Source: Nitrospira sp.
GTDB lineage: Bacteria > Nitrospirota > Nitrospiria > Nitrospirales > Nitrospiraceae
Assembly: GCA_029194665.1 (NCBI GenBank)
Contig: JARFXO010000006.1
Coordinates: forward strand, 1 to 64,000
Direction of reading: 5' to 3'
Length of the DNA: 64,000 bases
Shown here: positions 25,435-35,110 of the stretch, piece after piece
Position numbering within the stretch: the first letter of the stretch is position 1
How the letters are laid out: each line of letters begins with the position of its first letter
Position numbers and translations under genes: made by a program
Notes under the pieces: generated by a model
Databases searched by the model: none
Told to the model about the DNA's origin: nothing
The model's input: the letters and a program-made list of their open reading frames with translations, nothing else

Positions 25435-28050
25435 TTAGGACTCAATGTCCTGGGCAAGGCGGAAGCCGGTGTAGTTGTTTCGGTCGCCGGCGAGTTCCAT
25501 GTAACGGGTCGACGTACTCAAGCGCCCCACCAGATATTTCCAAGAGCCGCCCCGGAGCACGCGACTGCCACCTGTTGTTATCGTGATGTCTCGCTCATAG
25601 GTGTTCAGACACCACTCTTGGACGTTGCCTGCCATATCCAGCACACCATGCTGCGTCGCCCCAGCTAGATACATCCCGACCGCAGTCGTGCGTTCCAGTC
25701 GGCTTTCAAAACTGTTAAACCGACTTTTATCGAATTCACCAGGCCAAGGATTCTCGCGCTGTGAATCTCCTCCTGTTGCTGCCTGCTGCCACTCCCATTC
25801 CGTGGGAAGACGAATACTTGAGCCAGTCCGGTGACTGAGCCAGCGGCAAAAGGCAATTGCTTCGTACCAGGAGACCGACTCCCGAGGACAATTGGCATCG
25901 AGCCATCTCGGATCCTTGGCCTTATCGTGCTGGTGGATGTCCTTCCACCACTCCTCATTTCGATAACCATCATTTGCGTTCTCGAACGCCGCAAACTGCT
26001 CGTTGGTCACTGGGTATGTGGCGATCCGGAAGGGGTTGACCTCAACCATATCCTCGACCCGGTCCAACTTCACCTCTCCTCCAGGGATATCGACCCACTC
26101 AATGTCAGGCAGCCCATCCTGCGTGAGCCCAACACCGGGCCGAGGATCACCAAACTCCGTCAGCTTTTGACCGATCAACAAGCGGTCTAGATGAGAAAGC
26201 GCCACATCATCGAGCCGCTCAATCAGCATATCCTGTGGGTACATCATTGTCTGAAGCTGTGAAGATGGCGCCTTCTTGAATCGTCTCAAAGCGCTGTAGA
26301 CTGCTGCGGCTTGTTCCGATCCCCACAAGTTCTGGACGCGGCAGCCCTTCTCATGCCATCGCTTGGCACACTCCTCCTCGAAGTCGATCAGTCGCAGATT
26401 GGCGTCGCTGTTGTCGATCCACTCCTTGAGCTTTCCCCAAGCGGTGAACAACTTTTCATGGGTGACTTCCACAATGGCCTCTTGCCCGCTCCCGCTCGTG
26501 ACCAGGATCCGGCAATCTTGTCCCGCCAAAGCTTCAATGAGCTGCAGCGCGTTCGCATCTGCACTGAACGCAGAGACGGCGGCACGGCTTCGTGTCGGAG
26601 GTCGCTCACGTTCGACATGCACCAGCTCGGCAAACACGGCATCAAATGCACCGCGCACCTCTTCCGGCAACTCTGTCAATACATGATTAGCCTTCGTCGC
26701 GATCGCTCCGACCACGCCACCGATGGCCTCATAGGCCTCCACTGTAAATGTCCGGCCCTTGCGCCGTTCAAAGAGTTGCTTGAGAGCATACTCCACGAGC
26801 GCCACGTTCCCCGGCGCTTGCCCGGTATCTTGCAAGATCCGCTCGACGAGCCCCGGTTCAAAGGTGTAACCGGTGGCCTCAGCCGGTTTCTCGATCATCT
26901 CCTGCAACATCCTTGGCGAGACAGGACCCAGATGATACCGGTAGGGGCTATTGAGCAGATTCAGCGTGGATTCATACGCTTCCAGTTTTCCAAGAAATTC
27001 GCTGCGGATCGTGGCCACGACCCTGAGTCGGTAGATTGTTTCCTTGGCCGTGCCGATCAACAACTCAAGAAAGTCCTGAATGTCCGGCTCGTTGAAGCCG
27101 CTCGTGAACAACTCTTCGAATTGATCGACGAACAAGATCAATTCCTGGCCTTGGCTGAGCTGGTGGGCGAGGACATCGCACAACGTGGAACCCCTGGTCG
27201 TCAATCGCGGTCGTACGGAAAGTTGGAAGATGTCCTTCAGTCCACGGGCAAGTGCATCAGAGGGTGTGTCGCCGTCACTGGGCTGGATGCGAAGCCAGAC
27301 CCATTGTGCACTTCCGGGCAATCTCCCTTGTTTGATGACGGCCTGCCAGACTCCTGCTGATACCACGGACGATTTCCCCGACCCGGATGCCCCGATGACG
27401 AGCAGCGCGCGTCCTCCTGGCTCGCTCAGCTTGCCGATCAACTCGTCCACTTGACGGTCACGCCCGAAGAACAAGGGCGCATACTCCTGGTTGAACCACA
27501 GCAACCCGCGATAGGGCGACTTGCCTTCCGGCCAGTCGATGCGTTCAATCTTCCCTACCTCTGACTGAACCGGCGTTCTCTTGGCCAACCAACGGCCCAG
27601 AGCACCCGTCATATCGATGGAACGAGGGTCTAGCGAAAAAGATTCAACCCCATGACTCTTCTGAAGCTGCTGTCGCCATGTTTGTATCCCCGGGTCTTTG
27701 CCCAATTCATCGAACTTCCGCGGCCAAGGCGCGTCCTCGGCAAGCATAAACGGCAGAATATCAATCCCTTGCTTCACTGCGGTGTCATATTCCATTTGTG
27801 TAATGCTTCGGTTCTCTCCGTCTAGTACGAACCCTCGACGGAAGGCGACAAGCAAGACACAGAGGTCGCAGCCATTGAGGCGATCTTGAGAAAACTTCTT
27901 GGGCTCATCGCCTTCCGCTGTCCAGTTCTCCATCGGATCCACAAACAACCCGGCATTCCGCAGCGCATTGATCACATGCGCACGATGATCCTTGAGATCG
28001 ATGAACGTGGAAGAGACAAAGGCTTTGAGGGGTTTGTCGCTTAATGTCAT
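25435..28050 (-). CDS. DUF4062-nSTAND NTPase-FGE-sulfatase three-domain protein
   Basis: The 871-residue protein joins three domains. Residues about 8-110 match DUF4062 (LKAFVSSTFIDLKDHR, then CDLCVLLVAFRRGFVL), a TIR-like sensor or effector fold. Residues about 180-620 form a novel STAND NTPase (nSTAND1): PYRGLLWF, FFGRDRQVDEL, Walker A GASGSGKSS (220-228) and Walker B LILFVDQFEEL (303-313). Residues about 640-870 form an FGE-sulfatase/SUMF1 domain (VDIPGGEV, YPVTNEQFAAF, RLPTEWEWQQAA, GNVQEWCLN, RVLRGGSW, NNYTGFRLA). The family logic (established for STAND proteins) is signal-dependent oligomerisation. Which end is sensor and which is effector is my inference. No operon partner is adjacent: about 280 bp separate it from the HepT-like gene, though both are on the minus strand. 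Confidence 0.85.
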   Translation of the reverse strand: MTLSDKPLKAFVSSTFIDLKDHRAHVINALRNAGLFVDPMENWTAEGDEPKKFSQDRLNGCDLCVLLVAFRRGFVLDGENRSITQMEYDTAVKQGIDILPFMLAEDAPWPRKFDELGKDPGIQTWRQQLQKSHGVESFSLDPRSIDMTGALGRWLAKRTPVQSEVGKIERIDWPEGKSPYRGLLWFNQEYAPLFFGRDRQVDELIGKLSEPGGRALLVIGASGSGKSSVVSAGVWQAVIKQGRLPGSAQWVWLRIQPSDGDTPSDALARGLKDIFQLSVRPRLTTRGSTLCDVLAHQLSQGQELILFVDQFEELFTSGFNEPDIQDFLELLIGTAKETIYRLRVVATIRSEFLGKLEAYESTLNLLNSPYRYHLGPVSPRMLQEMIEKPAEATGYTFEPGLVERILQDTGQAPGNVALVEYALKQLFERRKGRTFTVEAYEAIGGVVGAIATKANHVLTELPEEVRGAFDAVFAELVHVERERPPTRSRAAVSAFSADANALQLIEALAGQDCRILVTSGSGQEAIVEVTHEKLFTAWGKLKEWIDNSDANLRLIDFEEECAKRWHEKGCRVQNLWGSEQAAAVYSALRRFKKAPSSQLQTMMYPQDMLIERLDDVALSHLDRLLIGQKLTEFGDPRPGVGLTQDGLPDIEWVDIPGGEVKLDRVEDMVEVNPFRIATYPVTNEQFAAFENANDGYRNEEWWKDIHQHDKAKDPRWLDANCPRESVSWYEAIAFCRWLSHRTGSSIRLPTEWEWQQAATGGDSQRENPWPGEFDKSRFNSFESRLERTTAVGMYLAGATQHGVLDMAGNVQEWCLNTYERDITITTGGSRVLRGGSWKYLVGRLSTSTRYMELAGDRNNYTGFRLAQDIES

Positions 28051-28328
28051 GAAGGCACCTCAACCCTTAGGCCAGGGTGGATACGTACGGAGCGCATTTT
28101 ACGCTTCCGTCAGCCAAAGGCAAGGACCAGGAGCCACGAAACTGAGCGGGTGGAGCGATCCCGTTTGAACCGCTCCTGACGGGGCGGCCTCTTGCCGTAC
28201 ACAGTATGACAAGCACAGAAGACGCTTTGCTCCTGACTCTACACGGTAGATTCTAGATCGAGCAGCAGGGGGTATTGGGGGCGTTTAGAAGTATTCTGAG
28301 CAACTTGTTCACACAGGGGTAACCGATG

Positions 28329-28664
28329 CTATTCGTGGAGCATCGTGCGTACCTCTCGATCGAGCGCCGGCACTTTGTTCCGCACGATATCCCACACAAT
28401 CTCCGCATCAAGACCGAAGTATTCATGAATCAGAATATCTCGAAGACCCGCGATTTTCTTCCATTCCACGGCGGAATGCTGCGCGCGCAAATCCTCAGGG
28501 AGCTTTTTGACGGCCTCACCAATGACTTCAAGATTGCGGACGACTGCGTCGATCGTTTTCTCATCCTCCATGAACTCGGCTTTGGACAGAGCGCCGGTAT
28601 ACGCCGTAATCTTTCGAGTGGCCTCGAGAATGTCCTCCAGATAGACCTTAGAATCCCGAGGCAT
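28329..28664 (-). CDS. hepT: HepT-like (DUF86) toxin RNase
   Basis: HepT proteins are HEPN-domain RNases neutralised by MntA-type nucleotidyltransferases. The 111-residue all-helical protein has the catalytic RX4-6HXY motif as RDILIHEYFGLD near residues 75-86. It starts MPRDSKVYLEDILEAT, typical of the family. It overlaps the 3' end of the mntA-like gene by 17 bp, and both read leftwards. Length is normal. Confidence 0.88.
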   Translation of the reverse strand: MPRDSKVYLEDILEATRKITAYTGALSKAEFMEDEKTIDAVVRNLEVIGEAVKKLPEDLRAQHSAVEWKKIAGLRDILIHEYFGLDAEIVWDIVRNKVPALDREVRTMLHE

Positions 28665-28944
28665 AGACCGTTTCTCTTTGAATGATCGGCAAGAGACGCG
28701 GTTTGATTCCGCTGATGGTAACCAGGTCTATGCGGGAGTGAAACAGGTCTTCCAGAAAGCTCTTGAGATCCATGTAGGCGTCGAAGGACTTGTCCGAAAA
28801 CTCCACAACGAAATCGAGATCGCTCCCTGCCGTGGCCTCGCCCCGCGCACAGGATCCGAACAGGCCGAGCCGACGCACCCCCAACTTTTTCAGCGCTACC
28901 TGATTCTGTTCAATGACCTGAAGGACTTCTTCACGAGTCTTCAT
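28648..28944 (-). CDS. mntA: MntA-like nucleotidyltransferase antitoxin
   Basis: MntA-type antitoxins AMPylate the HepT tyrosine. The 98-residue protein has the minimal nucleotidyltransferase motif GLFGSCARGEATAGSDLDFVVEF (GSxARGE followed by SDLDF, quoted in two halves: LFGSCARGEA and GSDLDFVVEF) around residues 28-50, and a third acidic position in RIDLVT. The ATG at 28944 fits the family start; a GTG at 28968 in the same frame is the alternative and is nearer to GGAGG. It precedes and overlaps hepT. Confidence 0.88.
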   Translation of the reverse strand: MKTREEVLQVIEQNQVALKKLGVRRLGLFGSCARGEATAGSDLDFVVEFSDKSFDAYMDLKSFLEDLFHSRIDLVTISGIKPRLLPIIQRETVYASGF

Positions 28945-29083
28945 GATTACCGGATTTCCTCCCTTCACCAGTCCTTACTGGCGCCCCCCAGTGAGAACGG
29001 GCGAATTCTAGCATGGGAGCACCTATTCGACACTATGGATTTCTTCCCCTGGGGTACCGAATCCTCTCTCCGAAGCAATGTGA

Positions 29084-32053
29084 ATGTCACTGTCCCCATC
29101 TGCCGAAGAATCAGCTGCCGGAGTAGATATTCATGAAGAATCCACGCTACGATTGTTTGTTTTTCTTGTCTGGAGCTCCACGTTGAAATCTAGCCCTCAA
29201 CCCCAGAACCAATCTGCAGTCCTCATTATCGAAGGGGCCCGGCAGAACAATCTGAAGAACATCTCGCTGCAGATTCCCCACAATCAGGTGACGGCCATTA
29301 CCGGAGTCTCAGGGTCCGGTAAATCCTCGCTGGCGTTCGACACGATCTTCGCGGAAGGTCAATGGCGGTATGTCGAGTCGCTCTCGACCTATGCCCGCAT
29401 GTTTCTCGACAAGGTAGCTCGACCGGATGTGGATCGCCTCATTAACGTGCGTCCGGCGATTGCCATCGAACAGAAGAATCAAGTGCGGACGGCTCGCTCG
29501 ACGGTCGGGACGACGACAGAAATCGCCGATCTGCTTCGCCTGCTCTTCGCGAAGATCGGCAAGCCTACTTGCCCAGACTGTCATCAGGAAGCCCGTTCGT
29601 TTCAGCCTGACGCGGTGACCGACGATCTCCTCAAGCGATGGCTCGATGCCCGAGCGATGATACTATTCCCCATTGCGACTCCTTCCTCCAAAGAAGAACC
29701 TGCTTTTGTCCAATCATTGCTCACCCGCGGATTCACTCGAATTAAGGCCACCGACGATGTGCTTGACTTGCACGAGATCAAACCGTCATCACTCCATCAA
29801 GCACCATCGCTCTTCATCGTTCTCGATCGCCTGGTGATCCGGGAGGACAACCGCACTCGTCTGGTCGAAGCGATCGAAACCGCGTTTCGTGAAGGAGACG
29901 GGCACTGTTCGATCGACATCATCGACCATGGACGCCAATCCTACAGCACGAGATTTCTCTGCCAGAGTTGCGGACGTACCTTCGAACCCCTGAAACCGAT
30001 TCTCTTTTCGTTCAACCATCCGCTCGGCGCCTGCCCTGAATGTAAAGGGTTCGGCAACGTGCTGCGGTACGATCCGGAGCTGGTCATCCCCGACCCAACC
30101 AAGTCGCTTGCTCAAGGGGTCGTCGAGCCATGGAGCAAGCCCAGCTCCGCCTGGTGGCAGAAACAGATGTTGTCCGCGATGAAACGACACGGGGTAGATA
30201 CCACGATTCCGTTCACCTCGCTTTCCAATGATACTCAACGATTGCTCTGGGAGGGGGACAAGTCGTTCGATGGGATCAACGATTTCTTCGAGTACCTGGA
30301 AGGCAAGCGCTACAAGCTGCATGTCCGTGTCTTCCTCAGCCGCTACCGCACGCCCTTCGACTGTCCCAGTTGCCATGGCAGCCGCCTCAAACCGGATGCG
30401 CTGTTCGTCAAGATTGCCGGTGCCAACATCCACCAAACGATGGAGCGGACTGTAGAGCGCTTTTCCGAATGGGCAGAATCTCTACCTCTATCGTCCTTTG
30501 AACGAGAAATCGCCGCTGATATTCTGCGACAACTCAAAGCAAAACTCGGCTTTCTCCAACGCGTCGGCCTCGGGTACCTGACGCTTAATCGGCAAACCAA
30601 GACCCTCTCCGGCGGCGAGGCGCAACGGGTCGCGCTTGCCAACCAACTGGGATCTCAGTTGGTCGGCACCTTGTACGTCCTTGATGAACCGACCATCGGC
30701 CTTCATGCCAGGGATACTGATCTCTTGGCCGGAATCCTCCACGATCTGGCTGACACAGGCAATACGGTGGTCGTCGTCGAACATGACCGCCGCATGATTG
30801 AATCGGCCGATTACCTTGTCGAACTCGGTCCCCATTCCGGAGAAAAGGGCGGCGAAATCGTCCGCGCGGCACCCACGCAGGAATTCATCCAGGATCGCCG
30901 AGCAACCACCGCCCGATACCTGCGTGACGAAGAACAGATTCCCCTGCCCACCAAGCGACGATCCGGCAACGGCAAGATGCTGGTGATCGCCGGCGCGACC
31001 GAACATAATCTCAAAGACCTGTTCGTTCGTATCCCCCTCGGCATGCTGGTCTGTGTGACCGGTGTCTCCGGTTCAGGCAAGAGTACGCTGGTTGAAGATA
31101 CCCTCTATCGAGCCGTCGCCCGAGCCTTCCGCCTGGAATCTCTTCCCATGGGGCGGTTTAAGGCGATCAAGGGCATTGAGCATCTCAGCGGTATCCGCTT
31201 GATCAACCAACAGCCGATCGGGCGCACGCCTCGCTCCAACCCGATTACGTACCTGAAAGCGTTCGATGAGATTCGCCGGCTGTTCGCGTCCGAACAAGCG
31301 GCGCTTCACCGGGGACTCACCCCGGGACACTTTTCATTCAATGCCGCCGGTGGCCGCTGCGAACGCTGCGAAGGCAGCGGGGTGGAAAAGTTGGAAATGT
31401 ATTTCTTCGAGGATATTTACGCGCCCTGCGAAATCTGCGAAGGCAGACGCTTCAAACCCGAGATTCTGAAGATTCGCTACCGTGGCAAGAATGTCTCCGA
31501 AGTCCTCAACATGACCGTGGAGGAAGCGCTCTCCTTCTTCACCGGGACGCTGAAACTCCAGGAACGGCTACATCTACTTAGCTCCATCGGCCTTGGCTAT
31601 CTATGCCTGGGCCAATCAGCCACGACCCTATCCGGCGGTGAAGCTCAACGATTGAAAATCGCCGCCGAGCTGATCTCCGGTGGGGGACTGTCCCGCAAAG
31701 AGACGGTCCCATTTCGTAGCCGGAAGCGGGACAGGCACCCCTCGCCCAGCTCTGGGAGCCAGTCCCCTAACAACATGCTCTATATCATGGACGAACCGAC
31801 CACCGGTTTACATTTTGAAGACATCAAGAAGCTCCTCGCTGTTCTCCACAAACTCGTCAACGCCGGCAACACGCTGGTCGTCGTTGAACACAATCTGGAC
31901 GTCATCAAGGCGGCCGACTGGATCATCGACCTCGGCCCCGAAGGCGGGTCAGCGGGTGGACAAATCGTGGCTGAAGGAAGGCCGGAACAGGTGGCAAAAG
32001 TGGCTGCGTCACATACAGGACGGTTTCTCGCGAAGATCTTTCCCGAGAAATAG
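29084..32053 (+). CDS. uvrA: UvrABC system protein A, with in-frame insertion near the C-terminus
   Basis: UvrA is the damage sensor of nucleotide excision repair, a dimeric tandem ABC ATPase. The 989-residue frame has the first Walker [15 protein letters not shown], zinc-finger cysteines ([17 protein letters not shown]), the first signature [12 protein letters not shown] with [11 protein letters not shown], the second Walker [14 protein letters not shown], zinc residues CERCEGSG and CEICEGRRF, signature [15 protein letters not shown] and [13 protein letters not shown]. Between AAEL and LYIMDEP the protein has about 35 residues where UvrA normally has about 8, rich in Arg/Ser/Pro; the DNA there is palindromic. 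The start may be a TTG at 29183 (GGAG 7 bases upstream), since the first 33 residues are not UvrA-like. Confidence 0.94.
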   Translation: MSLSPSAEESAAGVDIHEESTLRLFVFLVWSSTLKSSPQPQNQSAVLIIEGARQNNLKNISLQIPHNQVTAITGVSGSGKSSLAFDTIFAEGQWRYVESLSTYARMFLDKVARPDVDRLINVRPAIAIEQKNQVRTARSTVGTTTEIADLLRLLFAKIGKPTCPDCHQEARSFQPDAVTDDLLKRWLDARAMILFPIATPSSKEEPAFVQSLLTRGFTRIKATDDVLDLHEIKPSSLHQAPSLFIVLDRLVIREDNRTRLVEAIETAFREGDGHCSIDIIDHGRQSYSTRFLCQSCGRTFEPLKPILFSFNHPLGACPECKGFGNVLRYDPELVIPDPTKSLAQGVVEPWSKPSSAWWQKQMLSAMKRHGVDTTIPFTSLSNDTQRLLWEGDKSFDGINDFFEYLEGKRYKLHVRVFLSRYRTPFDCPSCHGSRLKPDALFVKIAGANIHQTMERTVERFSEWAESLPLSSFEREIAADILRQLKAKLGFLQRVGLGYLTLNRQTKTLSGGEAQRVALANQLGSQLVGTLYVLDEPTIGLHARDTDLLAGILHDLADTGNTVVVVEHDRRMIESADYLVELGPHSGEKGGEIVRAAPTQEFIQDRRATTARYLRDEEQIPLPTKRRSGNGKMLVIAGATEHNLKDLFVRIPLGMLVCVTGVSGSGKSTLVEDTLYRAVARAFRLESLPMGRFKAIKGIEHLSGIRLINQQPIGRTPRSNPITYLKAFDEIRRLFASEQAALHRGLTPGHFSFNAAGGRCERCEGSGVEKLEMYFFEDIYAPCEICEGRRFKPEILKIRYRGKNVSEVLNMTVEEALSFFTGTLKLQERLHLLSSIGLGYLCLGQSATTLSGGEAQRLKIAAELISGGGLSRKETVPFRSRKRDRHPSPSSGSQSPNNMLYIMDEPTTGLHFEDIKKLLAVLHKLVNAGNTLVVVEHNLDVIKAADWIIDLGPEGGSAGGQIVAEGRPEQVAKVAASHTGRFLAKIFPEK
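31682..31767. repeat. Palindromic repeat inserted in frame within uvrA
   Basis: This 86-bp segment has terminal inverted arms GGGGACTG (31683-31690) and CAGTCCCC (31760-31767) and a nested perfect 9-bp pair CTGTCCCGC (31688-31696) and GCGGGACAG (31726-31734). It is G/C-rich and encodes the abnormal Arg/Ser/Pro stretch of UvrA. It adds about 27 residues between signature and Walker B without breaking the frame. It has the character of a repetitive extragenic palindrome that has entered a gene. Confidence 0.65.
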
Positions 32054-32077
32054 TAACCGGCTGAGTCAATAGCTCCG

Positions 32078-32248
32078 TCAATGTTCCTGCCAGATCTGAT
32101 TCGGATGCCATGCCCGTTCTTTCGCCAGACGGACCTCGTGCATCACGTCAGCCATGGTGCAAGCGGGATTCTGCTGCCGCATCGTGGCAAGGCGTAAGGC
32201 TAGCGCCAATTCGGTAAGTTCGATCCCTCGGAGCAGATTGGCGGCCAT
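32078..32248 (-). CDS. Small hypothetical protein (56 aa)
   Basis: No family recognised. The product from the ATG at 32248 is helical: MAANLLRGIELTELALAL then TMADVMHEVRLAKERAW. GAGAGG lies 4 bases upstream. A longer frame with a TTG start reaches 32341. It lies between the convergent uvrA and the DUF3422 gene, 111 bp downstream of the latter on the same strand, so it may be a co-transcribed small protein. Coding status is moderately supported. Confidence 0.5.
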   Translation of the reverse strand: MAANLLRGIELTELALALRLATMRQQNPACTMADVMHEVRLAKERAWHPNQIWQEH

Positions 32249-32359
32249 CCGCCTCTCTTCTTGCTTTTTATCATGAGCATTCACGTGAACGCTCGCAACA
32301 AGGTCTCGCCAGACTGTACTTGACAGGCCAGGCTTCGACAACCGAAAAGTGCCGCTCGA

Positions 32360-33739
32360 TCACTCTTCCCGCTTGTCGCCCTTCGCCTCCGGCTGTTCGT
32401 CTGCCAGTTTCCTCTGCAGATATTTCTTGCTCACCGTCGTAATGAGAAAGGCCAGGCCAATCGCAATCGGGACAAAGATCGCGGAGGCCAAATTCACGTT
32501 CTTGAGCCAACCGAGTTCGGCAAATCCTTTAAAGACATACCCCCCAAGTCCCGCTAAATAATACGCGATCACGATCACTGACAAGCCTTCGACCGTATGT
32601 TGCAAGATCACCTGGCTCTTGGTCGTTTTGTCGACGCTTTGGAGTAATGCGAGATTTTGCGATTCCACGATCAAGTCGATGCGGGTCCGAATGATCGCGA
32701 TAATGCCCTCGAAGCCCCCGCGGAGCGTGTCGATGCGACGCAAGAGCTGTTGATAGCCTTCCGCGACTCCCGTGATGCCTCCCAACACATAATCGGAGAT
32801 GGGACGATAGGAGTCCATGGGATGCTCGCCGATAGAGGTCAGCGTCGTATGCACGATCTTGTCGTACGGGAGCGAGGCGGACAACTCGAAATGCAGCTTT
32901 CCCGCCATACGGTTCGTCTTCAACAGATCCTGGGTGAGGGTATTCAGCCATCGCTGCAAGATTTCCGAGTTTGCGTGGGCGATGTGAGACGTAATAATTT
33001 CTCGCTGCTTCAAGTGAACCTGCTCAAATTTGTAGACCTGGTCGATGGCGGCGGAGAACAGCGGCTTTTGCATCAACAACAAATGATAGTAGGTCTCGAT
33101 CCGCACAATGGCATCGACGATATCTTTCAGGCGTGTCGGATCGCCTTGCGACGAACCGACCCCGACCCAGTACCGCTCTCGCCCTTGGTCGTCCGGCGTA
33201 AAGCTCGTCGCGACGCATGTCTGTTCATTGAAGATTCGGCTTCCGTACAAGACGGGGCCGGGCATCAGCCCACGCAACTCGCTCCGCGCCGGCAGCATGT
33301 CCGTCGTCAGAAGAACATCCAATCGGCAGACCATCGACCCAAGCAGCTCCATAGGAAACGTGTAATCCGGAAACCTCAATGGTCCGAAGGTTACTGTTCC
33401 GTTCGATTCCGACGGGATATGCCAGAGTTGGTAGTTATAGTATTCCGTATGCGCCTGCCAGATGAGGATGAGCCGATCCCCGTCCTCGGATTCCTTGATA
33501 CCGTAGCCGAAATTTTCCCGGAGATCCGTCGTCTCGGCGGGAACCTTAAAATGTTCCAACAGCGATTGGAATTCCGATCGACTGGCTGGACGTTGCGTCG
33601 GCGGGTCGGCCATCCGAAACGCTTCGTAGTGCATATGGGCAGGCGCACGCAACCATCTCCCAACCGGCTGGTGCGGACGTTCATGCAACTTTCTCAAGAA
33701 AGTCTCAGTGCCCGACCCAGATAGATCCGACTGATGCAC
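32360..33739 (-). CDS. DUF3422 family membrane protein
   Basis: DUF3422 proteins are about 400-450 residues with a soluble N-terminal part and two C-terminal membrane helices; their function is unknown. This 459-residue protein matches: LHERPHQPVGRWLRAPAH near the N-terminus, the long helical middle (QREIITSHIAHANSEILQRW region) and hydrophobic segments at about 388-410 and 422-442, ending in a basic tail (KKYLQRKLADEQPEAKG). The start is GTG at 33739 with AGAGGAGG upstream. The single-gene unit is preceded by the PDZ lipoprotein gene about 37 bp away. Confidence 0.85.
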   Translation of the reverse strand: MHQSDLSGSGTETFLRKLHERPHQPVGRWLRAPAHMHYEAFRMADPPTQRPASRSEFQSLLEHFKVPAETTDLRENFGYGIKESEDGDRLILIWQAHTEYYNYQLWHIPSESNGTVTFGPLRFPDYTFPMELLGSMVCRLDVLLTTDMLPARSELRGLMPGPVLYGSRIFNEQTCVATSFTPDDQGRERYWVGVGSSQGDPTRLKDIVDAIVRIETYYHLLLMQKPLFSAAIDQVYKFEQVHLKQREIITSHIAHANSEILQRWLNTLTQDLLKTNRMAGKLHFELSASLPYDKIVHTTLTSIGEHPMDSYRPISDYVLGGITGVAEGYQQLLRRIDTLRGGFEGIIAIIRTRIDLIVESQNLALLQSVDKTTKSQVILQHTVEGLSVIVIAYYLAGLGGYVFKGFAELGWLKNVNLASAIFVPIAIGLAFLITTVSKKYLQRKLADEQPEAKGDKREE

Positions 33740-33776
33740 GGTTCCTCCTCTATGACACGTTTTGCGGATGCGCTAC

Positions 33777-35030
33777 TTATAAGCCGGGGCGCTTCTCAGC
33801 CGTGACAGGGATCACGAGCACCTGATCGGCACGTCGCACAGTGAGTTGCAATACCTGTCCAGCCTCAACCTGGCAGAATCGTTTGACTTCCCGCTCAGTC
33901 TCGGCCTCGACCAGTCGAATCCCATTGCATCCGATGACCTGATCCCCGACCTTGAGTCCGGCCTTTTCCGCCGGCATCCCAATACGTAATTCTTTGACGA
34001 CGTAGAATCGGCTCACGTCGTCTCCCTGCAGCTCCCAACTCACGCCGATCTGGCCGGATCCCAAGAGACCGGTCTGCGAAGCGAATCTGGCAAGCACCCT
34101 ATGGACAATCAGACGAGCAGAACCTTCAGGATTGTCCGTCGTCGGATCAGTCAAAGATCCTTGCCCGCTGAACAGGAGCAAACCCGTCTCGACGTCGATC
34201 ATCCGTAGAGTCAGCGAGACGCTATGGGTCCGTTCCTGCTCACGCCGTTCCCACTGTTGCACTTCTCCGACAATAATGGCCTGAGCGTCGATCAATTTAC
34301 CCACCTCAAGGGCATCGGCATCGTCGGCATGGGTCAGCTGGATCACCTGTTCCTTCAACACGTCATCCAACTTGGACCGTTCAACCATATGCACATCCAG
34401 GTCCAACATGAGACTTGTCACGATACCGGCCACGCGTGAGCCGGTTCCCGGAGCGCCGTCGGCGTCCTTGAACAGCATGACGGCCATCGTACGATACTGA
34501 TCGATCGTGTCGCGGTTGATCGGCCCGTTGCCGGTCACCACCGGCTCCGGCCGAACCCCACGTCCATATCTTGTCGATGTCATGCCGCCGGCGGTGACGC
34601 AGACGCGCCGCCGCTGAAGGATAGCCGCCGGGGGTCCCCAGGCACAGAGTTCGTCATCCACCAAGACCACATGGTGCGGAGACTCGTGCTGATCCGATGC
34701 GAAATTCGTAAAGGGATACAGGATGCACCCGCCGAACCATACCGCGATCGGGCAATAGGCCATCTCGTACAGCCATTGTCTCCTCGCCGTCAACGAGTAT
34801 TCCCAGACCAGCATCCGTCCATCGTCACGAATAATTCGATCCGGTTTTCCGATTTCTTGCAGGACCTGCGCTTTGGTCATGGGAACCGACAATCGATCCA
34901 GTTTCGCCTCTGATTTGACGATCGTGTAACCGACACCACAGCCGGATAATAAGAGCGCCGGCGTCATGGCCGCGATGACCAATGCAACTTCCCGGAGCCG
35001 GACAGAGCAGGGGGGGAGGAAGGATTGCAT
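33777..35030 (-). CDS. Lipoprotein with BamE-like, CsgG-like and PDZ segments
   Basis: The 417-residue protein has a lipoprotein signal peptide ending in LLLSGC (lipobox, Cys near 31). The next part (PMTKAQVLQEIGKPDRIIRD, about 50-70) resembles the SmpA/BamE fold. The middle (about 180-310) contains AVMLFKDADG and LMLDLDVHMVERSKLDDVL, similar to CsgG or LpoB-like periplasmic domains. The last 85 residues form a PDZ domain (LRIGMPAEKAGLKVGDQVIGCNGI). It is probably anchored to the outer membrane from the periplasmic side. I do not know a characterised protein with this architecture. Confidence 0.7.
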   Translation of the reverse strand: MQSFLPPCSVRLREVALVIAAMTPALLLSGCGVGYTIVKSEAKLDRLSVPMTKAQVLQEIGKPDRIIRDDGRMLVWEYSLTARRQWLYEMAYCPIAVWFGGCILYPFTNFASDQHESPHHVVLVDDELCAWGPPAAILQRRRVCVTAGGMTSTRYGRGVRPEPVVTGNGPINRDTIDQYRTMAVMLFKDADGAPGTGSRVAGIVTSLMLDLDVHMVERSKLDDVLKEQVIQLTHADDADALEVGKLIDAQAIIVGEVQQWERREQERTHSVSLTLRMIDVETGLLLFSGQGSLTDPTTDNPEGSARLIVHRVLARFASQTGLLGSGQIGVSWELQGDDVSRFYVVKELRIGMPAEKAGLKVGDQVIGCNGIRLVEAETEREVKRFCQVEAGQVLQLTVRRADQVLVIPVTAEKRPGL

Positions 35031-35110
35031 TAGCCGTGAACCCTACCATTCGGCACCGCAAGCTTCAACGATGATGTGGTGGATTCTGCCGCAGAACCTG
35101 CCGGAAACAT

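Noticed and set aside
25435-25600. C-terminus of the nSTAND protein as the variable region of a diversity-generating retroelement
   Set aside because: The FGE-sulfatase/C-type lectin fold is the classical target, but the codons at the candidate variable positions often end in G or A (AAA, GTG, GGG, TTG, ATG), not C or T as AAC-derived mutagenesis would give. No reverse transcriptase or template repeat is seen nearby.
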